14,256 bases of DNA, taken from the NCBI GenBank assembly GCA_019423445.1, contig JAHZBJ010000050.1, positions 1 to 14,256 on the forward strand, written 5' to 3'. The notes beneath the pieces were generated by a model. The model had not been told where the DNA came from and did not search any database. It was given only the letters and a program-made list of their open reading frames with translations. Shown here piece after piece: positions 7,900 to 14,256 of this stretch (its first letter is position 1; each line of letters begins with the position of its first letter). The position numbers were made by a program, and so were the translations under genes. Source of the DNA: Oscillospiraceae bacterium (GTDB taxonomy: Bacteria; Bacillota; Clostridia; Oscillospirales; Ruminococcaceae).

Positions 7900-7950
7900 A
7901 TTTCTTGTCCCTCTTTGGAATATATATGGTTCCAGAAAGGGGTGGAAGGG

Positions 7951-8793
7951 ATGGAAAATGGGCGGAATTACCGAAGTATGACGGTACATCGCGGCAGAAA
8001 CCGAAGCGGACACCGGAACAGGATGGATGAGGAACGCCCCTTGACCCTGTTGGAGACAATTACTGCTTTTACCGCCCTGCAGATCTGTATCTGTGCGGTG
8101 CTGTTGGCTGCTGCATTTACACTTCAATACTTGGACCAGGAGAAATACCAGTTGTTGGGAAGGTACTACCTTTCGGTGATGGGAAGAGCCGGAGAAGAGG
8201 AAGCAGTTGAGGTGGGAAACTTCGGAGACCCCTTGGAGTGGGAGATGATTCTGGGTGAACTGGAAAAATCGGTGATGGGACAGGTGGTGGAGGTTCCAAA
8301 GGGAGAGGCCGAAGAGACAGACTTGGAGAATCAGCAAACCGGGGGGATGGGCGGGGAGAACCCATACATCCCTCAAAACCTGTATGAAGGGGTGGTATTG
8401 GTGTCCGCTCCAGCCCGCTATCCCACCTACGGCACCATGACTTCGCCCTTTGGTTTGCGGGAACATCCCGTTACCGGAAACGGCGATTTCCATACCGGTG
8501 TGGATATTGCTGCCCCGGAGGGAGCTGATATCTATGCCGCCTATCCGGGTACCGTGTCCCAGGTGGGGGAATCGGAGATCTATGGTAACTATATCACTAT
8601 GGACCACGGCGGTGGTCTTACCACTACCTATTGCCATTGCAGCCTCATTCTGGCTCAGGAGGGGCAGCGCCTTCGGGTGGGAGCAAGAATCGCAGAGGTG
8701 GGGAGTACGGGAGTTGTCACAGGACCCCATCTCCATTTTGAGGCCCGGGTAAATGGCGACTATATCGATCCCCTATATCTTTTTGCTCCATGA
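7951..8793 (+). CDS. Membrane-anchored M23 (LytM) domain protein, SpoIVFA-like
   Basis: This 280-residue protein has one N-terminal membrane segment (about residues 33-54, ITAFTALQICICAVLLAAAF), a charged spacer, and a C-terminal M23/LytM domain from about residue 150. The metal ligands of active M23 enzymes are all present: His181 and Asp185 in HTGVD, and His262 in GPHLHFE, with His229 and His260 as the catalytic-site histidines. ATG 7951 is chosen because AAAGGGG lies 8 nt upstream; the frame is open further back but runs through the terminator hairpin. The stop overlaps the start of the M50 protease gene (ATGA). That pairing matches spoIVFA-spoIVFB, where SpoIVFA holds and inhibits the protease in the forespore outer membrane. 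The role as SpoIVFA is inferred from context; a SpoIIQ-like or cell-wall endopeptidase role is the alternative. Confidence 0.8.
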   Translation: MENGRNYRSMTVHRGRNRSGHRNRMDEERPLTLLETITAFTALQICICAVLLAAAFTLQYLDQEKYQLLGRYYLSVMGRAGEEEAVEVGNFGDPLEWEMILGELEKSVMGQVVEVPKGEAEETDLENQQTGGMGGENPYIPQNLYEGVVLVSAPARYPTYGTMTSPFGLREHPVTGNGDFHTGVDIAAPEGADIYAAYPGTVSQVGESEIYGNYITMDHGGGLTTTYCHCSLILAQEGQRLRVGARIAEVGSTGVVTGPHLHFEARVNGDYIDPLYLFAP

Positions 8794-9386
8794 ATTTCTG
8801 GGTAAAGGGCGTGCGGATCTACTGCAGCTTTTGGTTCTTTTTCGGCGCGGCGCTGCTGCTGTGGGGGGACCGCTCCGGCTTTTTTTTAATTTTCCTGGGT
8901 GCTGTGGCTGTCCATGAAGGGGGGCATCTCCTTTATATGGTTTGGGTCGGGATGCCCTTGGGGGAGATCCGTTTAACCCCTTTGGGCCTTGGGCTTGTAC
9001 TGCGGGAAGACTGCCGTCTCACCCGGGGACAGGATCTCCTGTTGAATCTGGCTGGGTGTGGCGGGAATCTGGCCGCCGCAGTGCTGGCGGCGGCATTTGG
9101 AAGCGGTATGGGCGCGCTGCGTTTTTCCGCCTTCAATGCAGCCCTGGGAATAGCGAACCTGTTGCCGGTCCGCGGGCTGGACGGAGCCCAGGCGCTGGAG
9201 GACTTTTTGGTGCTGCTTCTGGGATGGGAGAAAGGGTGCAGGGTTCACCGGGGGATGATGGCGGCATCATCTGTGATGGGAGCGGCAATATGCCTGTTTC
9301 TTCTCTTAAGGGATGGGGTACGCCTTCCGGTTTTTTGTCTGTTTGGAATTTTTATTTGGGGACTGCTGCCCTCCAAGGTTGAATAG
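8790..9386 (+). CDS. M50 site-2 (intramembrane) metalloprotease, SpoIVFB-like
   Basis: This 198-residue polytopic membrane protein has about six hydrophobic segments. The zinc motif HEGGH lies at residues 42-46 in the second segment (VAVHEGGHLLYM), with Glu43 as the catalytic base. The second family motif, NLLPVRGLDG (123-132), provides the third ligand Asp131. M50 enzymes of this class cut substrates within or next to the membrane; SpoIVFB processes pro-sigma-K during sporulation. B. subtilis SpoIVFB carries a C-terminal CBS domain that is absent here, as the protein ends soon after its last membrane segment. The start codon overlaps the stop of the M23 gene by 4 nt, implying translational coupling and equal dosage. 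Assignment as the true SpoIVFB rests on this neighbour pair, as the substrate cannot be seen. Confidence 0.82.
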   Translation: MNFWVKGVRIYCSFWFFFGAALLLWGDRSGFFLIFLGAVAVHEGGHLLYMVWVGMPLGEIRLTPLGLGLVLREDCRLTRGQDLLLNLAGCGGNLAAAVLAAAFGSGMGALRFSAFNAALGIANLLPVRGLDGAQALEDFLVLLLGWEKGCRVHRGMMAASSVMGAAICLFLLLRDGVRLPVFCLFGIFIWGLLPSKVE

Positions 9387-9407
9387 AAGCGGCAAATGGT
9401 GTATCAT
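9379..9407 (+). promoter_or_regulatory. Sigma-A type promoter for the radical SAM operon
   Basis: TTGAAT (9379-9384) overlaps the end of the M50 gene. TATCAT (9402-9407) follows after a 17-base spacer. Transcription would start near 9414, giving a short leader of about 43 nt. Confidence 0.6.
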
Positions 9408-9428
9408 AGGGAGCGTTACAGCCAGCAA

Positions 9429-9442
9429 GGGCGTTTGCGCCC
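9429..9442 (+). promoter_or_regulatory. Short hairpin just before the ribosome site
   Basis: GGGCG (9429-9433) pairs with CGCCC (9438-9442) around the loop TTTG. It ends 4 nt before the AGGAGGAG ribosome site (9447-9454). It could affect translation of the radical SAM gene; no known regulator motif is recognised. Confidence 0.35.
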
Positions 9443-9456
9443 GTTTAGGAGGAGCT

Positions 9457-11301
9457 ATGATACCAGCCAACATTGACCGCCATCTGCTGAAGGTGCAGAA
9501 GCCCGCCCGATACTGCGGCGGCGAAATGGGAAGCGTCATCAAGGACAAGAGCCAGGTAGACCTTCGATTTGCTTTCTGTTTCCCGGATCTCTATGAGGTG
9601 GGGATGTCCCACCTGGGGATGAAAATCCTGTATTCCCTCATCAACAGCCAGGAGGGAATGTGGTGCGAGCGAGTCTTTGCCCCGGACACTGATTTTGAAG
9701 CCATCATGCGCTGTGAAGGGATACCACTTTACGGCCTTGAAAGCTTTGATCCCATCCGGGAATTTGACGTGATCGGATTCACTCTGCAATACGAGATGTG
9801 CTACACCACCGTCTTGAATATGCTGGACCTGGCAGGGCTTCCGGTTCGGGCCCGGGACAGAAAGGATACCTGGCCCCTGGTGATCGGAGGCGGGCCCTGC
9901 GCCTGCAATCCCGAGCCGGTAGCTGAGTTCTTCGACCTGTTCCAGTTGGGAGAAGGAGAAGAACAGATGCTGGAGATGCTCGCCCTCTGCCGGGAGGCCA
10001 AGGCCCAGGGGCTCTCCAAAGAAGAGCTGCTCCGCCGGGCAGCCCAGATCCCTGGAATCTACGTGCCGTCCCTGTATGATGTTGCCTACCATGAGGACGG
10101 TACCATCCGGGAGGTGGTCCCCCGGGAGGGAGCTCCCGCCAAGGTCACCAAGCGCATCGTAAAGGATGTGAGCCGGATGTATTTCCCGGAAAATTTTGTG
10201 GTGCCGTTTACCGAAATCGTCCACGACCGGGCCATGGTGGAGGTGCTTCGGGGCTGCATCCGGGGATGCCGGTTTTGTCAGGCGGGGTATATCTACCGCC
10301 CCTTCCGGGAGAAGGATCCGGAGATTCTGGACAAGCAGGCGAAGGCTCTTTGCAGTGCTACCGGATACGAGGAAGTGTCCCTCACTTCTCTGAGCACCAG
10401 TGACCACAGCCGCCTGGAAGAGCTGATGGAGACCATGCTCCCCTGGACCGAAAAGAAACGCATCAATATCGCCCTGCCCTCCCTGCGGGTGGACAACTTC
10501 TCCCCCCGGCTGTTGGAGATGGTAGGGAAGGTCCGCCGCAGCGGCCTTACCTTTGCCCCTGAGGCGGGGAGCCAGCGGCTTCGGGACGCGATCAACAAAA
10601 ATGTCACCGAGGACGAGGTGATGAACACCTGCCGCATGGCCTTTGAGGGAGGCACTTCATCCATGAAGCTCTACTTCATGATGGGTCTGCCCACCGAGAC
10701 CATGGAGGATATGGACGCCATGATTGCACTGGCTCAGAAGGTGGTGGATCTCTATTACAGCCTGCCCCAGCGCCCCAAGGGAAAGGGCGTCCAGGTGACC
10801 ATCAGTGTAGCCTGCTTTGTGCCCAAGCCTCACACCCCTTTCCAGTTTGAACCTCAGGATACCCTGGAGAGTTTCCAGGCGAAGCAGAAGCACCTTTTGG
10901 AAACTGTGTCCAGCAAAAAGATCAAGATCAACTACCACGACGCCGCCACCAGCCGCCTGGAAGCCATTCTGGCCCGGGGAGACCGGAGGCTGGCCCAGGT
11001 GGTGGAAGCGGTCTGGAGGGCCGGCGGGAATCTGGAGGGCTGGGACGAGCATTTCTCCCTGGAGCGCTGGCATCAGGCCATGGATGAGGCGGGGCTGGAT
11101 GGAGATTTCTACGCTTCCCGCCGCCGGCCGTACGATGAGGTGCTGCCCTGGGACCATCTGGATTTCGGCGTTACCAAGGAGTTTTTGATCCGGGAGGACA
11201 AAAAAGCCTGGGAGAGTGCCGTCACCGAAAACTGCCGGGGCCGGTGCTCCGGCTGCGGCGCCAATAAGCTGCTGGGAGGTGCCTGTTTTGAAGCTCATTA
11301 G
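9457..11301 (+). CDS. B12-binding-like radical SAM protein, TIGR03960 family
   Basis: This 614-residue iron-sulfur enzyme belongs to a family of unknown substrate. The start ATG 9457 has AGGAGGAG just upstream; the open frame further back crosses the promoter. The N-terminal third is Rossmann-like, resembling a B12-binding domain (FCFPDLYEVGMSHLGMKILY). The radical SAM domain follows, with the cluster motif CX3CX2C at Cys267, Cys271 and Cys274 (RGCIRGCRFC). It continues with the expected barrel elements (SLSTSDHS, ALPSLRVDNF, TFAPEAGSQRLRD, KLYFMMGLPTE). A C-terminal cysteine group (593, 597, 600, 610) could hold a further cluster. The gene overlaps the DUF2344 gene by 14 nt; the two are fused in some genomes, which suggests that they act together. 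A link to RNA or ribosome modification has been suspected only from neighbour genes. Confidence 0.9.
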   Translation: MIPANIDRHLLKVQKPARYCGGEMGSVIKDKSQVDLRFAFCFPDLYEVGMSHLGMKILYSLINSQEGMWCERVFAPDTDFEAIMRCEGIPLYGLESFDPIREFDVIGFTLQYEMCYTTVLNMLDLAGLPVRARDRKDTWPLVIGGGPCACNPEPVAEFFDLFQLGEGEEQMLEMLALCREAKAQGLSKEELLRRAAQIPGIYVPSLYDVAYHEDGTIREVVPREGAPAKVTKRIVKDVSRMYFPENFVVPFTEIVHDRAMVEVLRGCIRGCRFCQAGYIYRPFREKDPEILDKQAKALCSATGYEEVSLTSLSTSDHSRLEELMETMLPWTEKKRINIALPSLRVDNFSPRLLEMVGKVRRSGLTFAPEAGSQRLRDAINKNVTEDEVMNTCRMAFEGGTSSMKLYFMMGLPTETMEDMDAMIALAQKVVDLYYSLPQRPKGKGVQVTISVACFVPKPHTPFQFEPQDTLESFQAKQKHLLETVSSKKIKINYHDAATSRLEAILARGDRRLAQVVEAVWRAGGNLEGWDEHFSLERWHQAMDEAGLDGDFYASRRRPYDEVLPWDHLDFGVTKEFLIREDKKAWESAVTENCRGRCSGCGANKLLGGACFEAH

Positions 11302-11947
11302 AGTGTTCTTCTCCAAACGGGACCGGGCCAAATACATTTCCCATCTGGATTTGACCCGAACCATGACCCGGGCCTTTGCCCGCACCGATATTCCGGTTTG
11401 GTTTACTGAGGGTTTCAATCCTCATATTTATATGACCTTTGCCCTGCCCATTCCGTTGGGATATGAGGGGCTCCGGGAGTCCTTTGATTTTAAACTGATG
11501 GAGGATGATTTCCCCCTGGAGGAGGTCCGGCGGCAGCTGGGCGGAGCCCTTCCGCCGGATATCCAGGTGCTGGAAGCTGCCCCCGCAGTGGAAAAGCCTG
11601 AGGCCATTGCCTGGGCGGATTACCGGGCGGAGCTCTTTGACAAAAATGGAAGCAGCGCGCTGTTGAAGGACTGGGAAAAGTTCATGGCGCGGCCCTCTAT
11701 TCTGGTGACCAAAAAGACCAAACACCGGGAACAGGAGCTGGACCTCCGCCCTATGGTGACTCAACTGGGAGCGGAGGCAGGAGGGGAGAGCCTCGTTTTG
11801 GAGCTGCGCCTGCCGGCGGGACCGGTGCTGAACCTGAATCCCAGCCTTCTTCTGGGGGCCTTCTGGGAGGACCGGGGCGGCGAGGCGGATTTTGTCCGGG
11901 TCCTGCGGACGGCCATCCTGAAAAAGGATTTTTCTCCTTTCGCGTAA
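11288..11947 (+). CDS. DUF2344 radical-SAM-linked protein, TIGR03936 family
   Basis: This 219-residue protein always accompanies the TIGR03960 radical SAM protein. The family signature is at the N-terminus: VFFSKRDRAKYISHLDL, then IPVWFTEGFNPHIYMTFALP and LGYEGLRE. The remainder is a mixed alpha/beta region without recognisable catalytic residues. The start is TTG 11288: GGGAGG (11274-11279) lies 8 nt upstream, and the resulting N-terminus MKLIRVFF matches the family. The GTG at 11279 overlaps that ribosome site and is less likely. The 14-nt overlap with the radical SAM gene implies coupled translation. Its biochemical role is unknown; it may present the substrate. Confidence 0.87.
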   Translation: MKLIRVFFSKRDRAKYISHLDLTRTMTRAFARTDIPVWFTEGFNPHIYMTFALPIPLGYEGLRESFDFKLMEDDFPLEEVRRQLGGALPPDIQVLEAAPAVEKPEAIAWADYRAELFDKNGSSALLKDWEKFMARPSILVTKKTKHREQELDLRPMVTQLGAEAGGESLVLELRLPAGPVLNLNPSLLLGAFWEDRGGEADFVRVLRTAILKKDFSPFA

Positions 11948-11954
11948 ATTTTTC

Positions 11955-11983
11955 TTGCATTTGGTAATACCTTGTGGTATAGT
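11955..11983 (+). promoter_or_regulatory. Strong sigma-A promoter for rplS
   Basis: TTGCAT (11955-11960) and TATAGT (11978-11983) have a 17-base spacer. The promoter starts 8 nt after the stop of the DUF2344 gene, so rplS is uncoupled from the genes before it. Predicted transcription start is near 11990. Confidence 0.75.
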
Positions 11984-11989
11984 ATTAAG

Positions 11990-12127
11990 GCATGAGAACC
12001 GCCAGGGCCTCTCCCTGCGGGTTTTGATGTTGGTCCCGGTGAGGGATCGGACAATCAAACCGGACAGTCCGCTGCCAGAAATTGGGTATGAATGTGCCGG
12101 ATATCTTACAAGGAGGATTTTATAAAG
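11990..12127 (+). promoter_or_regulatory. Structured 5' leader of rplS (candidate L19 leader)
   Basis: This untranslated leader of about 138 nt can form two stem-loops. The first pairs AACC-GC-AGGG (11997-12007) with CCCT-GC-GGTT (12013-12023), leaving one unpaired base on each side. The second pairs TGTT and GGTCCC (12028-12037) with GGGATC and ACA (12043-12053), with G-U pairs. GGAC at 12049-12052 can instead pair with GTCC at 12067-12070, so two states are possible. L19 leaders that allow feedback by the ribosomal protein are described in low-GC Gram-positives. Membership of that family is inferred from position and folding only. The ribosome site AAGGAGG lies at 12110-12116. Confidence 0.5.
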
Positions 12128-12472
12128 ATGGACGCTTTGAAACTCATTTCTGACAGCTGCCTCAAGAGCGACGCCCCCAAGGTTGAGGTGGGCGATGTCG
12201 TCCGGGTGCAGGTTCGAATCAAGGAAGGCGAGAAATCCCGTCTCCAGGCTTTTGAGGGGACTGTCATTGCCAAGAAGCATGGCGGCATCAGCGAGACCTT
12301 TACCGTTCGCCGGGTGTCCCACGGCGTGGGCGTGGAGAGAGTTTTCCCCGTTCACTCTCCCAATGTGGACAGTGTGGAGCTGATTCGGAAGGGCCGTGTC
12401 CGCAGAAGCAAGCTCTACTATCTGCGCAAGAGAGTCGGCAAGGCCGCCAAGGTTAAAGAAGCCATTCGCTAA
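12128..12472 (+). CDS. rplS: 50S ribosomal protein L19
   Basis: This 114-residue protein has the usual length for L19 and matches it along its whole length. L19 sits at the interface of the 30S and 50S subunits and supports a bridge between them. Clear family segments are VEVGDVVRVQVRIKEG, RLQAFEGTVIAKKHGG, ETFTVRRVSHGVGVERVFP, SPNVDSVELIRKGRVRRSKLYYLR and the basic tail. The start ATG 12128 has AAGGAGG 11 nt upstream, a slightly long spacing. In-frame codons further upstream lie in the leader. In most Firmicutes the gene before rplS is trmD; here it is the DUF2344 gene. Confidence 0.98.
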   Translation: MDALKLISDSCLKSDAPKVEVGDVVRVQVRIKEGEKSRLQAFEGTVIAKKHGGISETFTVRRVSHGVGVERVFPVHSPNVDSVELIRKGRVRRSKLYYLRKRVGKAAKVKEAIR

Positions 12473-12487
12473 CCAATACACCGTATT

Positions 12488-12518
12488 GCAAAGAGGACAG
12501 TCCGCTGTCCTCTTTTGC
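12488..12518 (+). terminator. Intrinsic terminator after rplS
   Basis: AAAGAGGACAG (12490-12500) pairs with CTGTCCTCTTT (12505-12515) around the loop TCCG, with a TTTT run at the base. GCA/TGC bases extend the stem with one bulge. It begins 15 nt after the rplS stop and should reduce read-through into lepB. Confidence 0.8.
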
Positions 12519-12561
12519 CTTATTCCGGGGATTTTCCATCAGAAAGGGGAGAGCGCGGGGA

Positions 12562-13164
12562 ATGGGGGACAGACAGGAAGAAACCGATATCGAGGCCCTG
12601 ATGGACCCTGCCTCCGATATCCTGACGGACAAGCAGTCCTACTCCTTGAAGAATTCTCTCTGGGATCTGTTTCGGGTTCTTTTGGCCGCAGTTGCGGTGG
12701 CGGCTTTTACGATGGTCTTTTTCCGGGCATCCCTGGTTCGGGGGAGCTCCATGGAGCCTACCCTCCACGACGGGGACTGCATCTTTGTCCAGATGGCCGG
12801 GTACGATGACCCCCAACGGGGAGATATCGTAGCTATCCGGTCCAGGGAGGAAGAAGGAAAACATCTCATCAAACGGATCATTGCTGTTGGCGGGGATACG
12901 GTTCAGATTGACTTTGAGGCGGGGGCGGTGTACCTGAACGGTCATCGCCTGGAGGAGCCTTATACTGCCGGACCCACCTACCTGGCAGGTGATATTCCTT
13001 TTCCGGTGACGGTGCCCAGGGGTTACTATTTCGTCCTGGGGGATAACCGCAATCATTCCCAGGACAGCCGGAGTTCGGTTTTGGGCCTTGTGCCAGAGGA
13101 AGATATTGAGGGAAAAGCGGTGTTCCGCTTTTATCCCTTAGGGAGTTTCGGCCCTGTTTCGTAA
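12562..13164 (+). CDS. lepB: Signal peptidase I
   Basis: This 200-residue serine protease (family S26) removes signal peptides from exported proteins on the outer face of the membrane. Residues 1-30 are cytoplasmic and acidic. One membrane anchor spans about 33-54. The catalytic serine is Ser63 in SSMEPTL. The general base is Lys104 in LIKRIIAVGGD, and the conserved GDNRNHSQDSR box lies at 160-170. The single-anchor form and length are typical of Gram-positive enzymes. AAAGGGGAG (12543-12551) precedes ATG 12562. The gene is followed after 32 nt by rbgA, and the order rplS-lepB-rbgA-rnhB is common in clostridia. It would process the signal peptide of the secreted binding-like protein encoded at 167-1267, while the GHL10 lipoprotein needs signal peptidase II. 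Confidence 0.95.
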   Translation: MGDRQEETDIEALMDPASDILTDKQSYSLKNSLWDLFRVLLAAVAVAAFTMVFFRASLVRGSSMEPTLHDGDCIFVQMAGYDDPQRGDIVAIRSREEEGKHLIKRIIAVGGDTVQIDFEAGAVYLNGHRLEEPYTAGPTYLAGDIPFPVTVPRGYYFVLGDNRNHSQDSRSSVLGLVPEEDIEGKAVFRFYPLGSFGPVS

Positions 13165-13196
13165 AAGCGCGCCTTTGGGCGGGAATGGAGAAGAAA

Positions 13197-14090
13197 ATGG
13201 CAGAGATCGTATCGGTGCAGTGGTTCCCGGGACATATGGCAAAAACCAGGCGGCTGATGACAGAAAACCTGAAGCTGGTGGATTTGGTGGTGGAGCTGGC
13301 CGACGCACGGATCCCCAGAAGCAGCCGCAACCCAGAGATTGAGAAGATCGCGTCGGGGAAGCCGCGCATTCTGATTCTCAATAAAAGCGATTCCGCCGAC
13401 GAGGTTCAAACCCGGCGGTGGTGTGAATATTATAAGGAGCAGGGCCTTCCCTCCATGGCTGCGGACTGCCGCAGCGGCCGTGGCCTGGATCAGTTTCTGC
13501 CTTTGGTGCGCCGGGCTCTGGCCCAGCGAATCGCTCAGTGGGAGGCCCGGGGCGAAGCCGGCCGTCCCATACGGGTGATGATTGTAGGGATTCCCAATGT
13601 GGGGAAATCTTCTTTGATTAACCGGCTGGCAGGGGGAAAGCGCGCCAAGGTGGAGGACCGTCCCGGGGTCACTAAGGGAAAACAATGGGTTTCTCTCTCC
13701 GGCGGGGTGGATCTTCTGGATATGCCAGGGGTCCTTTGGCCCAAGTTCCAGGACCCGGAGGTGGGGGAGCGCCTGGCCTTTGTGGGTTCGGTGAAAGACG
13801 ATATCCTGGACAAGGAGCATTTGGCGGTGCGGCTGCTGGAGGTGCTGGCCCCGGAGGAAGGGGAGAAGATCGGCGCCCGCTACGGCATTGATCCGGAGAC
13901 GGTTCGGGAAACGGAGCCTTACGACCTTTTGGAGCTCATTGGCCGCCGGCGGGGGATGCTGCTTCCCGGCGGACGGGTGAATACGGAACGGGCGGCCGTT
14001 ATGGCAGTGGACGAATTCCGGGGCGGCCTGTGGGGGCGGATCACCTTGGAAAAGGCAGGGGACTCTGAGGACGATGAAAATCATGAATGA
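13197..14090 (+). CDS. rbgA: Ribosome biogenesis GTPase RbgA (YlqF)
   Basis: This 297-residue circularly permuted GTPase is needed for late assembly of the 50S subunit. The N-terminal signature QWFPGHMAKTRR is followed by the permuted order of nucleotide motifs. G4 (NKSD, 62-65) and a G5-like segment (AADCRSGRG) come before G1 (GIPNVGKSS, 131-139), the G2 threonine (PGVTKG) and G3 (DMPG, 175-178). A C-terminal helical RNA-binding region follows, ending in an acidic tail. ATG 13197 has GGAG 6 nt upstream and matches family starts; ATG 13185, four codons earlier, is also possible. The stop overlaps the start region of rnhB by 8-17 nt, implying translational coupling. The rbgA-rnhB pair is also found in B. 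subtilis. Confidence 0.95.
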   Translation: MAEIVSVQWFPGHMAKTRRLMTENLKLVDLVVELADARIPRSSRNPEIEKIASGKPRILILNKSDSADEVQTRRWCEYYKEQGLPSMAADCRSGRGLDQFLPLVRRALAQRIAQWEARGEAGRPIRVMIVGIPNVGKSSLINRLAGGKRAKVEDRPGVTKGKQWVSLSGGVDLLDMPGVLWPKFQDPEVGERLAFVGSVKDDILDKEHLAVRLLEVLAPEEGEKIGARYGIDPETVRETEPYDLLELIGRRRGMLLPGGRVNTERAAVMAVDEFRGGLWGRITLEKAGDSEDDENHE

Positions 14091-14256
14091 CAAATGGCAG
14101 GAGTTGCTGGAGTTTGACAGGGGATTTGGAGTGAACCTCTGCGGTGTGGATGAGGCGGGCCGGGGCCCTCTGGCCGGACCGGTGTTTGCCGCATGTGCCG
14201 TGTTGTGTCCCGGGGCGGAGATCCCCCACCTTAACGATTCCAAAAAGCTTACTGAG
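14074..14256 (+). CDS. rnhB: Ribonuclease HII, 5' part (cut by window end)
   Basis: The first 61 codons are present and the frame is open to the last base. RNase HII cleaves RNA in RNA/DNA hybrids and at single ribonucleotides in DNA. The segment GVDEAGRGPLAGPV carries the first two active-site acids (Asp and Glu of DEAGRG), and NDSKKLTE is the next family motif. The start may be ATG 14074 or, three codons later, ATG 14083; both overlap the end of rbgA. GAGG at 14067-14070 is the only ribosome-site-like element. Confidence 0.93.
   Translation, partial: MKIMNDKWQELLEFDRGFGVNLCGVDEAGRGPLAGPVFAACAVLCPGAEIPHLNDSKKLTE

Noticed and set aside
7900..7950. Possible promoter before the M23 gene (AT-rich TATATATA near 7921)
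   Set aside because: No matching -35 element for sigma-A at normal spacing, and no clear sigma-E style pair. The gene may rely on read-through past the hairpin or on a promoter I cannot recognise.
7786..7950. Longer start for the M23 gene back to 7786
   Set aside because: This would put the terminator hairpin and the end of the amidase gene inside the coding region, and the added residues are basic low-quality sequence without similarity to the family. ATG 7951 has its own ribosome site.
11222..12481. 419-residue open frame on the - strand
   Set aside because: It runs opposite both the DUF2344 gene and rplS, including the promoter and leader between them. Both + strand genes are certain families, so this is a shadow.

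Overview
This window looks like a chromosomal segment of an endospore-forming Gram-positive of class Clostridia, most likely Oscillospiraceae-like. The base composition is clearly above 50% GC by eye. Genes have strong AGGAGG-type ribosome binding sites, with TTG and GTG starts in use. There is a SpoIVFA/SpoIVFB-like pair and the Firmicutes order rplS-lepB-rbgA-rnhB. The lineage is inferred from gene content, not from a database search. I see no mobile element, tRNA, rRNA, CRISPR array or phage gene. All genes lie on the + strand except one small zinc-ribbon gene.

Region 1 (1-1750). A single-gene unit with a near-consensus promoter encodes an exported sugar-binding-protein-like protein with no transporter beside it. 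It converges on a small zinc-ribbon gene, and the two share a bidirectional terminator.

Region 2 (1900-7900). A two-gene cell-envelope operon. The first gene is a lipoprotein with a GHL10 (DUF187/DigH-like) glycosidase domain. The second encodes a 1430-residue surface protein with an N-terminal anchor, a divergent GHL-type barrel, beta-rich modules, an N-acetylmuramoyl-L-alanine amidase (Amidase_3) domain and five Big_2 Ig-like repeats. GHL10 enzymes of the DigH type cut glycan strands that have lost their stem peptides, and amidases create such strands. The operon therefore looks like a coupled 'strip then cut' peptidoglycan system. It ends in a perfect 17-bp hairpin.

Region 3 (7951-11947). 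A membrane-anchored M23 peptidase-like protein is translationally coupled (ATGA) to an M50 intramembrane protease, which resembles the sporulation pair SpoIVFA/SpoIVFB. A second promoter then drives a radical SAM protein (TIGR03960 type) and its partner DUF2344 protein (TIGR03936 type), which overlap by 14 nt.

Region 4 (11955-14256). A strong promoter and a structured leader precede rplS, which ends in its own terminator. lepB, rbgA and the 5' part of rnhB follow, and the window ends inside rnhB. These genes serve ribosome assembly, protein export and RNA/DNA hybrid repair.

The most interesting elements are the GHL + amidase + Big_2 fusion beside a stand-alone GHL10 lipoprotein, the folded rplS leader, and the junction of two conserved gene blocks that each lack their usual neighbours.
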